NCBI GenBank assembly: GCA_025617745.1
Contig: CM046861.1
Location: 14,252,283 to 14,316,282 of the forward strand
Origin: Heliocidaris erythrogramma
Lineage: Eukaryota; Echinodermata; Echinoidea; Camarodonta; Echinometridae
Direction of reading: 5' to 3'
DNA: 64,000 nt
Shown here: positions 57,409-64,000 of the stretch, piece after piece
Numbering within the stretch: the stretch's first letter is position 1
Layout: each line of letters begins with the position of its first letter
Position numbers and translations under genes: made by a program
The notes under the pieces: model-generated
Databases searched by the model: none
The model's input: only the letters and a program-made list of their open reading frames with translations
What the model was told of the DNA's origin: nothing

Positions 57409-57755
57409 TATCGTATCGTATGACAGTACTAAAACTATCAAATATTTAATATTTGAAAAGAGTTGCAAATGCTTTCTAATGTACAATATTAAAAGTTTGG
57501 ACTATACGGGTTACAAGGTTAATTAAAAATCAAAATAATGATATCTGTGTGATTTATATATTATATTCTCAGGCCATGGATGGTGTCTCTCTTCACCGTA
57601 CCGCGACTCATGCAAAATTATTTGATTCAAATATATTTAAAATGAAAATGAAACATGTTTATGGTTGCTTCAGAGATTTCTATTGAAATGTATGCCATTC
57701 AAAAGAACTGTATGCTAGCCAGTAGCCTTAAAATAAAAATGGGGCAACTGAAGAT
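57409..57755 (+). other. Probable gene 2 3' UTR with poly(A) signal
   Basis: An AATAAA hexamer at 57732-57737, about 325 bp after the stop, is the best candidate for the polyadenylation signal. The actual cleavage site is not visible. Confidence 0.45.
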
Positions 57756-57834
57756 GAACAAAATCGACTGATTTCTTTGATAAATGATAGTGAAATGAAT
57801 ATAAAAGCAAGCTACCATAATTATAGGGAAATCC

Positions 57835-58290
57835 AACCTTAATAGCAAGTTGATCTGAAAGAAAGGGGGCAATCAGAGAAGCAGATTGGGGAAAGTTTGA
57901 AGGGAATCGGACGAGCAATAAGTCAGTTATGAATTTTGGAAAGTTTTAATCACTATACAAATGGGAATTTCTAATTGACTGAATCGGTAATGTCGCTGTG
58001 ATGGAGTGGCGTCCAACTCCCCCATTTGCTTCAACACACAAAATTACTACAATTTATTACTCAGTAGAATACTTTTATGATGACTTGTAACAATATGCTA
58101 TCTATATGATTTGAGTACTGCCCCGAGGGAAAAGCAGCTTTATAAGAGAATACCGCAAAATTAATTATACTTTTAGTGTACGACAAACAGGAGGGTTGAT
58201 TGCCAATATGTCACAATCGACTCAACAAATTGCCAATTTGAGATTCGCAATAGGTTTAGTGATCTCATTTTTCAAACCAATTCAAAACAA
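57835..58290. mobile_element. Foldback MITE E, copy 2
   Basis: Shares AGAAGCAGATTGGGGAAAGT, ATCGGACGAGCAATAAG and, near the right end, ACAATCGACTCAACAAATTG and CCAATTTGAGATT with 26404-26990. Confidence 0.6.
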
Positions 58291-58693
58291 TAAGCCAGTT
58301 CGGGGTTAGCACATGGTACAAATGACCCCAAATATCCACAGATATTTTAGACATGGAGGGTCCCTTTATGTGCACTTCAGAAAAATAACTCTGGGAGTGA
58401 TAGAGGTGCCTCATGAATAGCTTTTGTTTCCCCCTTTAAAAAGAATACTTCCACCTGGATATCATGGAATGCACCATTAGTGCATAATTGAATAATGATT
58501 ACATGACATTCATGAGCACATATCGAATATTAGTGTCAGTGGGTTTTAGAATTTTGTACAGATGACCTTTATCTGCTCATGCTCAGATTGCATCTCCGAA
58601 ATGGCTTATTCTGGTAGGCAGTTAGTTACGTTTACTGTTAAGGAGTTTTCGGATGTGTCAACTGGAACGCCGTTCCCAGCGACATTCCCAGCG
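58291..58693. other. Intergenic, nothing recognised
   Basis: No coding signal or repeat identified. Confidence 0.5.
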
Positions 58694-58905
58694 ACAATGG
58701 ACTGCTTTGTGTTGACTGCATACAAAGTAGGTGAAGCATGAAGCTAACAATGGGTGAAGCGAGATTCACGTTTTAGAGAAGACGGCAAAACCATGTTTGA
58801 CGCGTTCCCGATCTGACTAGTGGACGAGGGATTAGCCAGTGGACGGGGTGAGTCGTTCTTGCACAAAGCGCGGTATGCAGCTAACACAAAGCAGTCCATT
58901 GTAGC
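58694..58905. mobile_element. MITE with AATGGACTGCTTTGTGTT ends
   Basis: AATGGACTGCTTTGTGTTGA and TGCATAC at the left; GTATGCAGCTAACACAAAGC and AGTCCATT at the right. About 210 bp, non-coding. Confidence 0.75.
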
Positions 58906-59234
58906 TTGGAAGATCTAGGACGGCGTTCAAGTCCATACATTCGAAAGCTCACCAATGTCTGATCCGCTGCACGCTGTGAGCTGTGCCTTCAGAAAATGTT
59001 TCTTTTTTGCATGTAAATTCAGCTATATCCCTAGAAATTAAAATGTTGTTATTAATGAATCATGAAACAGGCTTCGTTCTTTTTTTTTTTTAAACTGAGA
59101 AATTTGGAACAGCTAGAGCAGACGACATCAGTGATGCTTTTGTTGCTGATAATGTTGACACAAATCAAGCATGTTTGGCTCTGTGATTTCCCGTACATAA
59201 TATCGGTCTTCGAATAAGGATGGTCAATTAATGT

Positions 59235-59372
59235 TGTTAATAATAATGATGATGATGATAATGATGATAACAATAATAATAATAATAAGAAGAAGAAGAA
59301 GAAGAATATTAACAGTAATAATAATGATCATAATAATAATAATAATAATAATGATAATAATAATAATGAAGC
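59235..59372 (+). repeat. AAT/GAT/AAG triplet microsatellite
   Basis: Imperfect triplet runs leading into a LINE-tail-like segment at about 59370-59420 (CTTATATAACGCGTAACAGT, TTTATGCGCTTTACAG). Confidence 0.8.
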
Positions 59373-59799
59373 AATGCTTATATAACGCGTAACAGTAAAT
59401 TCTTTATGCGCTTTACAGTTTTTGTTACAATCAATAATATTACTGTACGTGATTAATCTCAAGATTTGAATATGATAGTATACAATACATAATTTAAGTA
59501 GTTTAACGAAATTGCATAACATCGTATACAATGATTACATCACATTTACATTATTTAAATATTAACAGAGTGGGTGAGCCTGAAATTGGCGTGGTATATG
59601 ATTATTATGTCATTTACATTATTGACTGTCAAATGTTGCATTTTCAATAGAGGGGAAAAGTATATTTATATATACAGTATTTATAGCACAATACGAATTA
59701 CCACTGTATTTTTCTACAGTCGGTCCAGTGAGTCCTCATTGTCGAGTGTGCAATGGATATTCTGGACTCTCTCTCTCTCAGACCACTGTGATAGTAACG

Positions 59800-60020
59800 A
59801 TCACGAAGATGATGATGAAAATGACGATGATGACGATGATGATGATGATGGTGGTGGATATTTTACTGTTGGGGAGGAGAAGGGGTAAGAATGATGTAGA
59901 CTACGATGACGATGGTGATGGTGACGATCAAGATGATAATCAAATGAAAATTACAATGATAATGATGATGGTGATGATGGTGATGGTGCTGGTGATGGTG
60001 CTTATGTTTATGGTTGTATG
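59800..60020 (+). repeat. GAT/ATG triplet low-complexity tract
   Basis: GATGAT runs with variants. The Asp-rich and Met-rich frames over it are artefacts. Confidence 0.85.
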
Positions 60021-60167
60021 ATAATGAGATAGATGGTGGATAAATTGATGGTGAAGAAGCTGATAATTCTAATTACATTGGACGTTATGAAGACGATAAT
60101 AAAATTGATGGTGAAGACTGATTATCCTGAAATGATACAGGATGATGGTGATTGAAAAGGTTGAAAA

Positions 60168-60378
60168 GGGTTGATGGTTTATTTTACCTGACTGCCAAGA
60201 AAGCACGTGTATGCTTGTAAGTAAGCAACCAGGGGATCGACGGCTTTATGTCCTCTCCGAGGGACTTGGTAATGAGGATTAATGCCTTACCAAAAGGTAC
60301 CAGCGCATCCACTTGGTTTCGAACCCTGGTCCTCCCAGTTACGAGACCACTGCTCTATAACTGAACCATCGCGCCTCC
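60168..60378 (-). mobile_element. tRNA-derived SINE (type B), fullest copy
   Basis: On the minus strand from about 60378: GGAGGCGCGATGGTTCAGTT as the tRNA-like head, GGTCTCGTAACTGGG, and a B-box GGTTCGAAACC near 60325. Then come AAGTGGATGCGCTGGTACC and the CCCCTGGTTGCTTAC tail. It matches 31402-31560 and 4905-4985. It abuts the 5' end of the LINE fragment. Confidence 0.82.
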
Positions 60379-60388
60379 AATAATAACG

Positions 60389-61436
60389 GGGATTATATCA
60401 GCCCATGGCGTTTCTTCTGTAGCATACGCTGATGACACGCAACTCTACATTACCTTTGACCCTGCTGACCGATCATCTGCTGTCTCCAAAATAGAAGCTT
60501 GTATAAAGGATATCAAATCATGGGCAGTACATAATAAGCTTGTTTTAAACGACTCTAAAACTGATATAATCTTCTTTGGTTCTCGATTTCCCACTTCTCT
60601 ACCACTTCCCAACTTCCAAATTGGACATAGTATGATCACGCCTTCTCCAGTTTCCAAAAGTCTTGGAGTCTTCATGGATTCTTCTCTCAATATGAGAAAA
60701 CATGTTGACCATGTCTGTAAAACTTCTCTAATGGCCATCAGGAAAATAAGTAAAATTCGTCGCTACCTTGATTATGCTACTACCACCCGGTTAGTTCATG
60801 CCTTCGTCACTTCAAGGCTCGACTCCTGCAACTCTCTTCTTTATGGACTCCCTGCTAAAGACCTTGCCAAACTTCAACGTGTTCAAAATATAGCTGCCCG
60901 TCTCATATTCCGTGTCCCCCCCCCCCCCCCCCCCCCTTCTCAACATATTTCACCAATTCTTCAGAAACTGCACTGGCTACCTATAACCGCACGCATCGCA
61001 TACAAAATCAACCTCCTCACCTATAAATCTTATAATGGACTCTCTCCTACTTACCTATCTGGTCTCCTACATCATTATGTTCCGGCACGTACTCTCCGTT
61101 CTTCCAATCAGTCTCTCCTTCAAATTCCAAAGATTTCTTCTAAAGCCTACGGTCAAAGATCTTTCTCATTTGCTGCCTCATCACTCTGGAACAACTTACC
61201 GCACCAAATTCGTAAAGCCGACAATGTGAACATTTTTAGAACAATGTTAAAAACCCATCTGTTCAAATCTGTTTATTCATAATGGGTACATGTATCTTGT
61301 TATATTTTGTTCTTTGTAGTTTCTCAGTATGTGTAATTGTTCTGGTATCTCTCTCTTACTATCACTCTATAAGCGCTTAGAGGCTTTTGCAATTAGCGCT
61401 ATATAAATGTCATGTATTATTATTATTATTAACAGC
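60389..61436 (+). mobile_element. 5'-truncated LINE with open RT C-terminal frame
   Basis: A single frame runs from about 60389 to the TAA at 61280-61282. It opens with GIISAHGVSSVAYADDTQLY, holding the catalytic YADD, followed by NKLVLNDSKTDIIFFGS, the SKSLGVFMDSSL thumb motif, KLQRVQNIAARLIF, LHWLPITARIAYKINLLTYK and, at the end, FAASSLWNNLPHQIRK. A C run at about 60917-60936 encodes a polyproline patch inside the C-terminal domain, probably an expansion. The 3' UTR ends AATTAGCGCTATATAAATGT and then ATT repeats. The endonuclease and RT fingers are missing, so the copy cannot move by itself. The clade looks like L2 or CR1. Confidence 0.88.
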
Positions 61437-61717
61437 AAACTCGATAATGAACAAACATCCCAATTAAGGGATTATTAAGGTACCCAACAACATGAACAAC
61501 GTAAATACACATGTACATGCGAAAACAATTTAGAAATTATATAAGAAAAAGAATCAAACAATGCCATGCACTGAACAATAGTCATGATAGCGGAAATTAG
61601 CATTTTCTGTGTGTTTGGCAGTTTCATCTCCGTGTGTGAATCATACTGTAAGTTAATGAAAGGTATAATGATTAACCTAAATCTGAAAGAAATTATATCT
61701 TTCAGATTCATACCTAC
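61437..61717. other. Intergenic, nothing recognised
   Basis: Short AT-rich stretch without coding signal. Confidence 0.5.
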
Positions 61718-61920
61718 ACTCTAAAAAAGTATTGGTCAACATTTTCCCCAACAAGATGGGCCCAACTTGGAAAATATATCTGGAGTAATGATTTCTATTT
61801 TTGTCATTATTTAGCAACATGCTACCCAAGTAGGGCATGCAATTGTTCAAAATTAGTCGGACACATAATTACCCTTTGTCAGGGTAGATTTTTACTCATT
61901 ATATTTTTTACCGTGTAGAA
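61718..61920. mobile_element. Possible MITE with TACACTCTAAAAAAG ends
   Basis: TACACTCTAAAAAAGT at the left and TTTTTTACCGTGTA at the right are imperfect inverted ends of the same type as 22184-22419 and 51932-52142. The interior is not palindromic. Confidence 0.45.
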
Positions 61921-62540
61921 TCAATATATTTATGAAGATATCACGTGTACTCGGAATGTTTCTAAGGCTTTCCCCTGATCCTGGTCCTATTCTTGTCATT
62001 TCGAAATTCTTGAATTATAAAGCCTTTGAACCATATTACCTACATAGAATAGTTATGCATTGATTATACTCTTAAAGCTTGTTTAGACGGCTTATTTTAC
62101 ACGGGTTGATCAGATAGACACACGGAGAGAAAGGAGAAAGAAATAAGGACTCTTTATTATTGTACAGCAAAACATCAAAACCTCAAGCACCGTTTAACCG
62201 ACAAACTTGGTGAACTTTTGTCGTATTTCTGTCTGACAGAGGTCATTTCTATTTTGAAGAAAATGGTTATCTCATTTCAACAATGTTTTATTATGTACAG
62301 AACAGGACTGTATATTTCAAGTACAATTTCTAATTAAAGCACAGTCATGATCAGCATTGTTTTGAAGACATCCGCTTTAAGAACAAAGCAAAATGACAAT
62401 GGAATTCCTAATCCATGAACGAATATAAGGTGACTGATTGCTAGTAAGAATAGATATACTATCCGCCGTGACGAGCATGTTATTTCCTTCTTGTAAGCCA
62501 ATATAATACTCTGCAGCTATTTCATTACTGTTATTACCCA
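61921..62540. other. Intergenic, nothing recognised
   Basis: No coding signal. Confidence 0.5.
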
Positions 62541-63195
62541 CGCCGATGAAATCCACGCCGATGAAATCGGCAGGGTTATGTAAAGGGCTTCGTATGTTTG
62601 TTTGTTTATTTGTTTGTTTGTTTGTGTACAATATAACTAGAGAACTGGTGAACGGATTTGCACCAAATTTTCAGGGAATGTTCGGATAGTGACAGGAAAG
62701 AATCGATTATATTTTGGTGATGATCAGTTGACCCCTGCAAATTCTGTGTGACCTTGAAATTTTGACCCCAACTTCAGTTCGGATAGTGACAGGAAAGAAT
62801 CGATTAAGAAAAGAATCGATTAGATTTTGGTGATGATCGGTTATAGGAACTTCAGTTCGGATAGTTTTTTTTGTTTTTAAGAATATTTTATTACTTCCTT
62901 TTTCAAAATAACATTTTTCACAATAATCAAGGTAAAATACACAAACAAATATATTCACATGCAGTATCATTGTGCCAAATTACATAATAATAACAATAAG
63001 TAACCATAATATTTTACATGCATGTATTAAATAGTAGATTATGCCAAATCTGGAAGTCTTTATTGCGATAAAAAAAGAAGAAAAATATAAAATATAAAAT
63101 ATAGTGACAGGAAAGAATCGATTAGGGAAAGAATGCAACTACTCTGTAGCGCCGCTAAGGCGTGGGTCTGCCGCCTTTGACGGTCTTTCTAGTTG
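62541..63195. repeat. Repeat with recurring GACAGGAAAGAATCGATTA
   Basis: ATAGTGACAGGAAAGAATCG occurs near 62686, 62777 and 63101. TTTTGGTGATGATC occurs twice and TTTGTTTG runs lie near 62597-62625. A doubled GCCGATGAAATC word marks the left end. A 240-bp A/T-rich stretch (62861-63100) appears to interrupt the element. Confidence 0.6.
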
Positions 63196-63364
63196 GCCAT
63201 GTTAAGACTACGTATAAAATTAAACAAATCACAAAATCATTGTTCTATAGAACCCTATGACCAGTTAAGAAGACAGAAATACAAAAAGGAAGCATAGACA
63301 GAAGTACGAAAAGGAAGCATAGACAACTTATGACTTTTATCTTAAAAGGAAATCAAATCTTAAT

Positions 63365-64000
63365 GACAGGGTGCTCTGAAAGAGGAAAAATAATAGAAGC
63401 AGATTGGTGAAAGTTTGAACGAAATCGGACAAGCAATAAGAAAGTTAAGACCTTTTGAAAGTTGTATATCACTATATACATATGGGAATTTGTAATTGAC
63501 TTAATGTCACTGTGATGTAGTGGCGGCCAACTCCCCATTTTGCTCCAACATACAAAATAATTAAATGTTATTACTCACGAGGATCTTTTTTTTATAATCT
63601 TTCGTGAGGACCTATAACATATGCTTTATCCAATATATTTTGATTAATGTCCTGTTATAGTCAATTCAAATCAAATCATTCAATTCAAATCATTTTATTT
63701 CCAACAATAACACTTACAAATAATACAGAACATTCATTATATCAATTACAAAGTACACAAAAAGTACAACAAATTTCGTTTAGAATGTTCAAAATACAAT
63801 GGAAAATAACATATGAAGGAAAAGAGAGACCCACTAAAAAGACAAGCTTGTAGTATGTGGGTCACTCAAATAAATAAATATGAAGTGTGACGGACTACGG
63901 GAATAAAAAAAAAGAGAAGAAAAAAATAAAAAAATAAAAGAAATTAATGATACTTTTGTGTACGATTAATGGGAGAGCCGTCCGCAATATGTAACAATCG
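63365..64000. mobile_element. Foldback MITE E, copy 3 (runs off the window)
   Basis: GAAGCAGATTGGTGAAAGTT, GAACGAAATCGGACAAGCAA at the left; CGTCCGCAATATGTAACAATCG at the window edge matches the inner part of the family. An A-rich insertion with TCAAATCATTCAATTCAAATC lies at 63660-63950. Confidence 0.55.

Noticed and set aside
59574-60021. Asp-rich and Met-rich frames
   Set aside because: GAT triplet tract.
60310-60378. tRNA gene
   Set aside because: SINE type B head, repeated elsewhere in the window with a common body.

Overview
The window is eukaryotic genomic DNA. It is AT-rich by eye, with intron-split genes, microsatellites, tRNA-derived SINEs, non-LTR retrotransposon tails and many short inverted-repeat elements. 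The repeat style (foldback MITEs with long G or C runs, LINE and SINE tails ending in ATT repeats) suggests a marine invertebrate deuterostome, most likely an echinoderm such as a sea urchin. That placement is an inference; no rRNA or mitochondrial marker is present.

The only host genes I can support are two tandem paralogues on the + strand, both 12-TM major-facilitator transporters of the SLC43 family, closest in motif content to SLC43A3. Gene 1 (25070-32763) has nine coding exons giving 584 residues. Gene 2 (44387-57408) has nine coding exons giving 541 residues. I joined the exons by hand; every junction has GT/AG ends and keeps the frame. Most intron positions and phases are shared. Two differ: gene 2 has an intron in the first extracellular loop that gene 1 lacks, and gene 1 has an intron in the central cytoplasmic loop that gene 2 lacks. 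By family, these proteins move nucleobases or neutral amino acids across the plasma membrane.

Layout: 1-24969 is gene-free repeat territory (MITEs, SINEs, two broken LINEs, a 3.9 kb inverted repeat, a third LINE tail and a Tc1-like element). 24970-32763 is gene 1, with GTA-triplet arrays, a SINE and a GC-rich island in its introns. 32764-44386 is an 11.6 kb intergenic stretch with MITEs and a degenerate LINE. 44387-57408 is gene 2, whose first intron was enlarged by a 1.8 kb foldback element and other inverted repeats. 57409-64000 holds the likely 3' UTR, microsatellites, a SINE and the best-preserved LINE fragment.

Most of the remaining structure is mobile-element debris. Notable points are a 13-bp target duplication around the 1.8 kb foldback element, a LINE tail shared by several LINEs and a SINE, a LINE fragment exactly bracketed by an inverted repeat, and a cluster of repeated GACCGCTATTCAT words around an insertion in gene 2 intron 1. 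I did not find a clearly new multi-gene system.
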